Source: Candidatus Bathyarchaeum sp. (GTDB lineage Archaea > Thermoproteota > Bathyarchaeia > Bathyarchaeales > Bathyarchaeaceae). From it: a stretch of 7,981 nt of DNA. Position numbers and translations under genes: made by a program. The stretch spans positions 1-7,981 of the forward strand of contig SOJY01000091.1 in NCBI GenBank assembly GCA_004376385.1, given 5' to 3'. The notes beneath the pieces were generated by a model. It saw nothing but the letters and a program-made list of their open reading frames with translations, was not told the origin of the DNA and searched no databases. Positions 1-4,379 of this stretch are shown piece after piece (positions within the stretch are counted from its first letter, which is position 1; each line of letters begins with the position of its first letter).

Positions 1-1
1 C

Positions 2-50
2 AGAAAAAACACTGTTTTCAACATAGCACTGTTATTAGTCTCCTAATATG
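2..50 (+). repeat. Short intergenic repeat, copy A
   Basis: This 49-nt stretch reappears at 2041-2088 in the same orientation. Two blocks are identical: an 11-nt block at 13-23 (TGTTTTCAACA) and a 22-nt block at 29-50. Only the 5-nt piece between them and 3-4 nt near the left end differ. The second block holds a perfect stem, TATTAG / CTAATA around a TCTC loop (33-48). In this copy the stem can be extended by TAGCA (24-28) pairing with TGCTA (49-53), leaving CTGT as a bulge. It is non-coding and lies 115 nt beyond the 3' end of the S19 gene. It could be a small dispersed element, a processing or termination signal, or part of an RNA; the sequence alone does not decide. Confidence 0.75.
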
Positions 51-87
51 CTAGCAAACTTAATTTTTTAGAAAAGTTTCCGGAGCG

Positions 88-110
88 CTGACCCATAAAG
101 TGTGGGTCAG
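88..110. terminator. Strong hairpin, possible second terminator behind S19
   Basis: CTGACCCA (88-95) pairs perfectly with TGGGTCAG (103-110) across a 7-nt loop that can close by two more pairs. It is a GC-rich stem in an AT-rich spacer. On the minus strand it is the second hairpin after the S19 stop and is followed by a stretch with short T and A runs (about 80-60). It could equally serve a plus-strand gene lying left of the window, or be part of a small structured RNA. Confidence 0.45.
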
Positions 111-141
111 ACTTTGGTGTCAACAAAAAGTAAAGTTGGGG

Positions 142-158
142 GACCGTTTTGCACGGTC
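142..158 (-). terminator. Hairpin immediately downstream of S19
   Basis: GACCGT (142-147) and ACGGTC (153-158) form a perfect 6-bp stem with a 5-nt loop, 7 nt past the S19 stop codon on the minus strand. The minus strand then reads through a C-run into CTTTACTTTTTG. Stem plus T-rich tail suggests a transcription end or an RNA-stabilising 3' structure. Archaeal termination mainly uses T-tracts, so the stem itself may act after transcription. Confidence 0.5.
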
Positions 159-165
159 TAGGTTC

Positions 166-573
166 TTACTTGAGTGGCACATACATTGATGATCTGGATG
201 CGCCGATACCTGGTGAGCCGTGTCTTACGGGTTTGTTTGTGATGGAGAATTCGCCTAGGTAGCATCCCATCATTTCTGGCGCGATATCCACTGGCGTGAA
301 CTCTTTTCCGTTGTGAATTAGAAGGGTGACGCCCACCATTTCTGGGAGGACTATCATGTCACGGGCGTGGGTTTTGACAGATGCTTTTTCGTCTTCCTTC
401 ACATTCTTTTTGGCTATTCTGATGTTCTCTAGAAGCGTCCTCTGGCTCGGACTAAGTCCCCGTTGTAGGCTTCGACGTTGCCGCGATGGAAGCAACTTGA
501 TGAACTCGTCCATGGACATGCCTTGCAGTTCTTCAATGGAATGACCGCGATACGTGAATTCTTTCTTCGGCAT
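166..573 (-). CDS. rpsS: Small ribosomal subunit protein S19 (uS19, archaeal type)
   Basis: S19 binds the head of the 30S subunit with S13, near the A-site tRNA. The 135-residue product opens KKEFTYRGHSIEELQGMSMDEF-like (written here in outline), as archaeal/eukaryotic S19/S15 proteins do, and carries a basic segment with SRQRRSLQRG. It ends with the family signature RHGSPGIGASRSSMYVPLK. ATG at 573 is preferred: GTGAG lies 6 nt upstream and the protein then starts MPKKEF, as orthologues usually do. A TTG at 588 would add five residues but has only a G-run directly abutting it. The gene is monocistronic: neither L2 (upstream) nor L22 (downstream) is adjacent, although they normally flank it in the S10-type cluster. 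Two hairpins follow the stop, and a TATA-like box lies about 40 nt upstream. Confidence 0.95.
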   Translation of the reverse strand: MPKKEFTYRGHSIEELQGMSMDEFIKLLPSRQRRSLQRGLSPSQRTLLENIRIAKKNVKEDEKASVKTHARDMIVLPEMVGVTLLIHNGKEFTPVDIAPEMMGCYLGEFSITNKPVRHGSPGIGASRSSMYVPLK

Positions 574-607
574 TTTCTGCTCACTCAACCCCTTTTGCGT
601 AACTGGA

Positions 608-617
608 TTTATTAAAC
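608..617 (-). promoter_or_regulatory. Candidate TATA box for S19
   Basis: On the minus strand this reads GTTTAATAAA. A start site about 25 nt downstream would fall near 588, giving a leader of about 15 nt before ATG 573, enough to hold the GTGAG ribosome-binding site. This spacing also argues that the TTG at 588 is not the start. The assignment rests on pattern and spacing only. Confidence 0.45.
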
Positions 618-654
618 ATTTCTAGGAAGAGACAAGGTTAGATCGTCTGGGAAC

Positions 655-909
655 ATGGAGTGGAAGCAAACGTATGGGGGAACAGGGTCAGATATCGCTT
701 ATTCTTTGGTTGAAACGACTAATGGTGGATATGCAATAGCAGGATACATGTACTCGGTTGGTGCTGGAAACAGTGATGTTTGGTTGATTAAAACGGACGA
801 AGCGGGTGTTATTCCCGAGTTTCCATCATGGGCTATTCTGCCTTTGTTCCTGATTGTCACATTATGTGCTGTAGGCATCAAAAAGAAAGTGTTCCATCAG
901 ATTTCGTAA
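655..909 (+). pseudogene. 5'-truncated remnant of a PEF-anchored beta-repeat surface protein
   Basis: The 84-residue reading frame holds a single repeat of the type found in archaeal surface proteins (TYGGTGSD, then GGYAIAGY, then DVWLIKTDEAG; residues 6-51). A PEF-type sorting tail follows: IPEFPSW at 53-59, a hydrophobic segment at about 59-75 and a KKK stop at 76-78. Full-length relatives have a signal peptide and several such repeats, then the tail. Here there is no signal peptide. The repeat-like sequence also continues upstream of the ATG in the same frame (SSGN just before MEWKQTYGG, from about 634) until a TAA at 613. The gene therefore appears to have lost its 5' part, with the breakpoint close to the S19 promoter. 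Without a signal peptide the product should not reach the cell surface. A short expressed membrane peptide cannot be excluded. Confidence 0.7.
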
Positions 910-1037
910 TAATTAGAACATACCCAAAAAAAAGATGAAAAAGAATCGTAAACTCCAACTCCTGTGTAGATAATAAGTATTGGAAGTATTTAGATGGAAT
1001 TCATAAACAGTTTATTTTGGAATATTAATGTCAGGGT
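910..1037. other. Intergenic spacer with promoter of the next gene
   Basis: This 128-nt AT-rich spacer shows no open frame of note and no stable hairpin. Its right end carries the TATA-like box for the gene at 1038. The A-rich segment at 925-945 is unremarkable for this genome. Confidence 0.4.
1011..1018 (+). promoter_or_regulatory. Candidate TATA box for the SHOCT-like protein gene
   Basis: TTTATTTT is centred about 24 nt before the ATG at 1038. That spacing would put the transcription start at or next to the start codon, suggesting a leaderless mRNA. GGGT abuts the ATG and is too close to act as a ribosome-binding site, which agrees with leaderless initiation. Confidence 0.45.
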
Positions 1038-1352
1038 ATGGAATCAAGTTATTTCTTCTTTCTAATTCTGCCACTAGCGATCTTGGTGTTCTTTCTTGTA
1101 GCTTTAGTGATATACAATGCAAGAAAGGAAGAAGACGATTACGAAAAAGAATTGAAGAAACTTAGACAATTATTGTTTTCGGGAAAACTGGATAGAAAAA
1201 CTTTTGTAAATATGAGAAACAGGCTAAAACATGAGAAAGTCTTCACTAGCGAATCAAAGAAGCTCTTCTCGCTTCTATCTGACGACAAACTTGACAAAGA
1301 AACGTATGTCCGGTTAAGGCAAGCGCTTGAAAAATCTTTCAGAGACAGTTGA
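1038..1352 (+). CDS. One-TM protein with two tandem SHOCT-like modules
   Basis: The 104-residue protein has an N-terminal transmembrane helix (about 5-27, FFFLILPLAILVFFLVALVI) and a charged cytoplasmic part. That part contains two copies of a short helical hairpin offset by exactly 34 residues without gaps. L45-L46, G49, K50-L51-D52, F56, R60 and L63 match L79-L80, D83, K84-L85-D86, Y90, R94 and L97. The layout (leucine-rich helix, short polar turn, acidic aromatic helix) resembles SHOCT modules, which often sit at protein ends and are thought to mediate oligomerisation. The molecular role is unknown. The Lys/Arg-rich residues after the helix favour an inside C-terminus. It has its own TATA-like box. 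A +1 frame continues with DKLDDNTNEVYTKESF just after the stop and may hint at a lost extension. Confidence 0.75.
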   Translation: MESSYFFFLILPLAILVFFLVALVIYNARKEEDDYEKELKKLRQLLFSGKLDRKTFVNMRNRLKHEKVFTSESKKLFSLLSDDKLDKETYVRLRQALEKSFRDS

Positions 1353-1509
1353 CAAACTCGATGATAACACAAACGAAGTTTACACGAAAGAGTCCTTCGA
1401 TGCTTCTAAATTTTGACGTATAGAAAAACAAAATAGTCATCGATACGATTCTTTTTGAAGAGTTGATTACACATTGAAGATTGAGACGCAACGCAGCTTT
1501 GAGCACAAA

Positions 1510-2016
1510 ATGGTAGAATTGAAGGCAAGAGTCGGCGACCACGAATTTTTGAGAAAAAAATTGTCTGCTCTAGGAGCCGAGTATACTGGGACTTTTCAGC
1601 AATCGGATCTCTATTTCAAGGTCCCTGAAGGAAGATTGAAGCTTAGGGAAGTGGAGAATAATGGCACTGTAGAGTTGATTTATTATGAAAGAGAGAACAT
1701 CGCGGGACCGAAAAGCGATGATGCCTTTATTCTCAAGGTTCAAGAACCGGAAGACTTGAAGAAAATCCTCAAGAAGATATTGACTCCTCTCATCGTCATA
1801 GAAAAAGTTAGAGAAATCTATCAGTATCAAGGGACTCAGATTCATCTGGACACGGTCAAGAAACTCGGGAAGTTCATTGAATTCGAAAGACAAACTGCTG
1901 ATGATCCAAAAAGTATCGAAAAAGATCAACAGATTCTAGAAAAATTGATGGAGAAGCTGGAGATAAACCCAAGCAATCTTGAAACTCTATCTTACAGCGA
2001 CCTAGTTGAGACATAA
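1510..2016 (+). CDS. CYTH-domain protein (CyaB / thiamine-triphosphatase-like)
   Basis: CYTH enzymes form a tunnel-shaped beta barrel that binds triphosphates with Mg2+. Members act as class IV adenylate cyclases, thiamine triphosphatases or inorganic triphosphatases. From ATG 1510 the product is 168 residues and starts MVELKARV, the first barrel strand with the E-x-K-x-R pattern. Next come QQSDLYF (30-36), RLKLRE (42-47) and LIYYERE. The closing motifs are VIEKVREIY and LDTVKKLGKFIEFE (the LD-x-V-x-x-LG-x-F-x-E-x-E signature), then a helical C-terminus. Length fits the family. A TTG at 1474 would add 12 residues before the strand that normally opens the fold, so ATG is preferred, though neither start has a clear ribosome-binding site. 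The substrate cannot be told from sequence. The 157-nt spacer upstream shows no convincing promoter, so it may be read through from the SHOCT-like gene. Confidence 0.88.
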   Translation: MVELKARVGDHEFLRKKLSALGAEYTGTFQQSDLYFKVPEGRLKLREVENNGTVELIYYERENIAGPKSDDAFILKVQEPEDLKKILKKILTPLIVIEKVREIYQYQGTQIHLDTVKKLGKFIEFERQTADDPKSIEKDQQILEKLMEKLEINPSNLETLSYSDLVET

Positions 2017-2040
2017 ACACGAAAGAAAGGGAGAATTACC

Positions 2041-2088
2041 AGAAAAAGCTTGTTTTCAACAATGTTCTGTTATTAGTCTCCTAATATG
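2041..2088 (+). repeat. Short intergenic repeat, copy B
   Basis: This is the second copy of the element at 2-50, beginning 24 nt after the CYTH stop codon. The 22-nt block at 2067-2088 is identical to 29-50, including the TATTAG-TCTC-CTAATA hairpin (2071-2086). The block at 2051-2061 is identical to 13-23. The outer TAGCA/TGCTA pairing of copy A is not kept. Here GTTTTC (2052-2057) can instead pair with GAAAAC (2094-2099), so both copies can close a longer stem, but by different flanks. Both copies are in spacers. Confidence 0.75.
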
Positions 2089-2171
2089 ATTGAGAAAACG
2101 GTACGTTTTGGGCATATTTGGCAAACGTGAAGTGCTGGATATATCGAGTTTTGGAATATGTCTTCTAGGGT

Positions 2172-2199
2172 AGGATACTATTTATCCTGAATATGGATA
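2172..2199. promoter_or_regulatory. Dyad around the putative promoter of the 47-residue gene
   Basis: AGGATA (2172-2177) and TATCCT (2183-2188) form a perfect inverted repeat with a 5-nt spacer. A further GGATA at 2195-2199 can pair with the same TATCC, so two alternative foldings or two overlapping half-site pairs exist. The AT-rich spacer region (CTATTTATCC) is also the best TATA-like stretch, about 50 nt before the ATG at 2233. It is a candidate operator, but short enough to arise by chance. Confidence 0.3.
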
Positions 2200-2232
2200 G
2201 TGGGTTCATTGTATTTGGGTAGGGACTGTATC

Positions 2233-2376
2233 ATGGCTTATGTAATTGAAATAGAGCTTCCTCTTTCTGGTAATTGGTTCAAGTACTTCACCAGCGTAGA
2301 TTCCTTGGAAGAAGCCGAGAGCATCAAACAGGCTGCAGAAGGAAACATCAAAACGAGGATACTGAAGAACTATTAA
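2233..2376 (+). CDS. Small orphan protein, 47 residues
   Basis: This is an ATG-to-TAA frame of 47 codons. The product runs MAYVIEIELPLSGNWFKYF, then a polar helix with SLEEAESIKQAAEG (about 24-37), then NIKTRILKNY. Predicted layout is strand, helix, strand, with alternating hydrophobics in both strands, typical of a compact mini-protein. It has no signal peptide, membrane segment or cysteines. GGGTAGGGA lies 7-15 nt before the ATG and can serve as ribosome-binding site; in-frame TGA at 2188 bounds the frame upstream. A perfect hairpin starts on the base after the stop. I do not recognise the family. Balanced codon use and the hairpin placement favour a real gene over a chance frame. Confidence 0.6.
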   Translation: MAYVIEIELPLSGNWFKYFTSVDSLEEAESIKQAAEGNIKTRILKNY

Positions 2377-2391
2377 CGCAGAAAAACTGCG
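2377..2391 (+). terminator. Hairpin directly after the 47-residue gene
   Basis: CGCAG (2377-2381) and CTGCG (2387-2391) form a perfect 5-bp GC-rich stem around an A5 loop, beginning immediately after the TAA. The following sequence (TAATGTTTCTTCTG) is only moderately T-rich. It is likely a 3'-end structure of the small mRNA. Confidence 0.45.
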
Positions 2392-2542
2392 CGTAATGTT
2401 TCTTCTGTCACCATTTTGTGTTAGTAACTATTTTTTAGTAGATAATCTGCTGGAAGAAAATGTGCGCACGCAATCTTTTTTGTGATGTATTCTGCCTTTC
2501 TTTTGTTATACAAAAAGTGTTTGTTGATTCGATGCTGCGTAA

Positions 2543-2552
2543 GTATTAATAG
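2543..2552 (+). promoter_or_regulatory. Candidate TATA box for the triple-repeat membrane protein
   Basis: GTATTAATAG is an archaeal TATA-like element. A start about 25 nt downstream (near 2573) would give a leader of about 26 nt that contains the strong ribosome-binding site at 2586-2593. The rest of the spacer 2392-2542 is T-rich and shows no gene on either strand. Confidence 0.4.
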
Positions 2553-2585
2553 CAACTTTGGTTGAACTATTCGTTTAATTATCAG

Positions 2586-2593
2586 GGTGAGGT
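2586..2593 (+). promoter_or_regulatory. Shine-Dalgarno site that fixes the GTG start at 2599
   Basis: GGTGAGGT matches the archaeal anti-Shine-Dalgarno and is separated from the GTG start by AAAAA. It is one of the two clearest ribosome-binding sites in the window and makes the non-ATG start convincing. Confidence 0.7.
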
Positions 2594-2598
2594 AAAAA

Positions 2599-3405
2599 GT
2601 GAGTGTTTCACTTGAGAATATACGGAAAGACATTCGAATGCGAGAAGAATCGGATCGGCAGATGTCGAATGCATGGCTTTTAGTTTACATTTTACCTATA
2701 ATTATTGGCATTGTAGCCACTGGGTACACAATTATTTCTTTATTGAACTACTTTTCTTCATTTGATCCCTTCGTTCCAACATATAATTATCCCTATGATG
2801 AATTTGCTGCGGGACTTGTAATATTCCCATGGATTGGAATTATGCTGTCTGGTCTAATCAGCTTCGTAGTGTCAATAGTTCTTACATACATGCTTGTTAA
2901 CAGACGCAGCACACACTTCAAGAGACAGAAGTTTCTTTCTGAAGACCTCGTAGTTACGATCGTTTCTCTAGCAAAAAAGAAGGAAATCGAAGTGGAAGCC
3001 ATTCTGTCGCCAGTCGAAAGAACCGTACGAGAAGCAAACGCTGAAGAAACCGAGAAAAGTGCAATACTTTGGGCGATTCTGTCGGCGTTTGTCCCATTTG
3101 TGCAGTGGTATGTCAATTACTTCCTCATGAAAGATTTCTACAGGCATGAACGGAGAGAAGATGGATTCTGGGAGGACCTCGGCAGGACACTGAACAAATT
3201 AGGCATCAAATTTTCTGTGCCACGAAGAACTGAAGCTATGCCTAACAGAAGTTTTGTCTTGTATCTAATTCTGACAATAATAACTATGGGCTTGTTTGGA
3301 GTATACTGGATTTATGTTCTGCTGAAAGACCCCAATGAACACTTCAAATATCACATAGAAGCAGAAAGCCAGCTGTTAAGCGCTCTTGAATCGGTTGCAA
3401 TCTAG
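2599..3405 (+). CDS. Four-TM membrane protein with three equal repeats; DUF4234-like end
   Basis: The 268-residue product has predicted membrane helices at about 25-50, 73-100, 155-176 and 218-241. The last helix and its flank (TIITMGLFGVYWIYVLLKD) resemble DUF4234-type membrane modules. After each of the last three helices comes an amphipathic segment with identical spacing: Y97/H106/L117/I121/L124, Y174/H183/L194/L198/L201 and Y239/H248/L259/L263/V266. This means Y-x8-H-x10-L-x3-[IL]-x2-[LV] occurs three times without gaps, so the protein grew by duplication of a helix-plus-amphipathic unit. The loop after helix 1 (51-72) is rich in Pro, Tyr and Phe and probably faces outside. No catalytic motif is visible. 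Function is unknown; a membrane scaffold or sensor is possible. It is transcribed alone and convergent with the SpoIIM-family gene. Confidence 0.85.
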   Translation: MSVSLENIRKDIRMREESDRQMSNAWLLVYILPIIIGIVATGYTIISLLNYFSSFDPFVPTYNYPYDEFAAGLVIFPWIGIMLSGLISFVVSIVLTYMLVNRRSTHFKRQKFLSEDLVVTIVSLAKKKEIEVEAILSPVERTVREANAEETEKSAILWAILSAFVPFVQWYVNYFLMKDFYRHERREDGFWEDLGRTLNKLGIKFSVPRRTEAMPNRSFVLYLILTIITMGLFGVYWIYVLLKDPNEHFKYHIEAESQLLSALESVAI

Positions 3406-3419
3406 AAAAGCTCCGAAAT

Positions 3420-3460
3420 ATCCCTTCCACCTTCTTATTTCTCTAACTCTTTTGTTCTCT
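3420..3460 (+). terminator. Pyrimidine-rich tract ending the membrane-protein transcript
   Basis: The plus strand after the stop at 3405 is almost pure pyrimidine over about 40 nt, with several T runs (TTCTTATTT, CTCTTTTGTTCTCT). Archaeal RNA polymerase stops at T-rich tracts without needing a stem, so this is a plausible intrinsic terminator in the gap between convergent genes. Confidence 0.45.
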
Positions 3461-3492
3461 GAACGAGACGATAGGCTCGAACCACAGGTTGT

Positions 3493-4182
3493 CTATATTC
3501 CAAGAAGATATGGGGTAATATACGTCTCTATGGCAGCTGCAATCATGAGAAGTATGATGGATGTCCCTGCGAGAATCAAAGTGTCTTTTAGGCTCTGTTT
3601 AACTTTGTCTCTTTCCACTTTTCTGCCCTTTACTTTAGCAATTATTGCCTCAGTGATTGTCACTTGCCACAAAACTATGGAAGCAAACTGGAGTAAAAAG
3701 GCGGGTATCTCGATTATGCCATGGGGCACCAATCCTATTATCGGATAAGCTATGCCCTGTTTTGCTCCCACTATCACAGCTATTACTCCGATTACTCCAC
3801 TGTTAAGCAGAATCTCAAGCCCCAGCAATAATGGTCCTAAAACCGGAATCCAAACAAGCATTCTAATCGGATTCCAGAAATGACCGCTGTTATTTAGGAA
3901 AATGTATGAAAAGAACGTTCCAGTGAACGGAGAGGGAATATCCTCGTAATTCAACGTTGACTGTACGAGCGAACTTAACCTGTCTGAGAACTCTGGAGCC
4001 AAAGAAAAAACGAAAATCGTGGCAATTATAGCGAGCGACAGCATTATGAAGAAAGCCAATGTTGTCGCCTTAATGATCAGACTGTTTCGTTGAATAGCAC
4101 CTTTGAGTGTCTCCGCCGCTTTCAAGAGCAGTGACTTGAGACGCAGAAACAACATCCTCCAACAGTCTGATAGCCTATTCAT
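3493..4182 (-). CDS. SpoIIM-family (DUF95) integral membrane protein
   Basis: The 229-residue product matches the Stage II sporulation protein M family. An amphipathic N-terminus (1-35) is followed by hydrophobic helices at about 39-61, 107-124, 126-148, 155-175 and 201-220. The family core GLVPHGIIEIPAF sits at 150-162, and AAAIETYITPYL near the end is the usual closing motif. In bacilli SpoIIM helps recruit peptidoglycan hydrolases for engulfment. Archaea have neither sporulation nor murein, and their members are of unknown role, probably in membrane remodelling or transport. ATG 4182 is the first reasonable start in the frame; an in-frame TGA lies about 37 nt upstream. No ribosome-binding site is visible, and the mRNA may have a longer leader. 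The 197-nt spacer upstream is shared with the divergent kinase-fusion gene. Confidence 0.9.
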   Translation of the reverse strand: MNRLSDCWRMLFLRLKSLLLKAAETLKGAIQRNSLIIKATTLAFFIMLSLAIIATIFVFSLAPEFSDRLSSLVQSTLNYEDIPSPFTGTFFSYIFLNNSGHFWNPIRMLVWIPVLGPLLLGLEILLNSGVIGVIAVIVGAKQGIAYPIIGLVPHGIIEIPAFLLQFASIVLWQVTITEAIIAKVKGRKVERDKVKQSLKDTLILAGTSIILLMIAAAIETYITPYLLGI

Positions 4183-4379
4183 GATTAAAACTTTTGTCAG
4201 AACAAGAAAAAAGCTTCAATTCTGGCAGCATCTTTTACAGTTTACAACTGCTTTATTGGCTTATCCTCAAAAGACGAAAACATAAAAATACGGTTTATTT
4301 TGTAGCGAATATGTTTTAAAGTCGTGAACGTCTCATACACAGAGAATTCTTTCATCTATAGGTTGCGGAAAGAGCGCAG
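4183..4379. promoter_or_regulatory. Divergent promoter region between SpoIIM-like and kinase-fusion genes
   Basis: This non-coding spacer separates two divergently read genes. For the plus strand the best TATA-like element is GTTTTAAAG at 4312-4320, giving a leader of roughly 40 nt with GGAAAG about 9 nt before ATG 4380. For the minus strand, TATTTTTATG (about 4281-4290) is the clearest candidate and implies a leader near 75-80 nt. The two elements are only some 25 nt apart, so regulators binding between them could affect both genes. No strong dyad or riboswitch-like fold was seen. Confidence 0.4.

Noticed and set aside
2..2088. The two intergenic repeats as ends of a mobile element
   Set aside because: They are direct, short and imperfect, and the 2 kb between them contains a ribosomal protein and no recombinase or target-site signature.
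2421..2633. 70-codon minus-strand frame in the spacer before 2599
   Set aside because: It overlaps the start, ribosome-binding site and TATA box of the membrane-protein gene, and has a composition typical of translated AT-rich spacer.
3470..3492. tRNA-like T-arm motif GGTTCGAGCC on the minus strand
   Set aside because: The flanks cannot form the 5-bp T stem, and no acceptor, D-arm or anticodon arm is found around it.
3386..3748. 120-codon plus-strand frame
   Set aside because: It lies mostly antisense to the well-supported SpoIIM-family gene, overlaps the end of the membrane-protein gene, and its product has no domain character.
4103..4285. 60-codon plus-strand frame
   Set aside because: It is antisense to the start of the SpoIIM-family gene, has no ribosome-binding site and no recognisable protein features.
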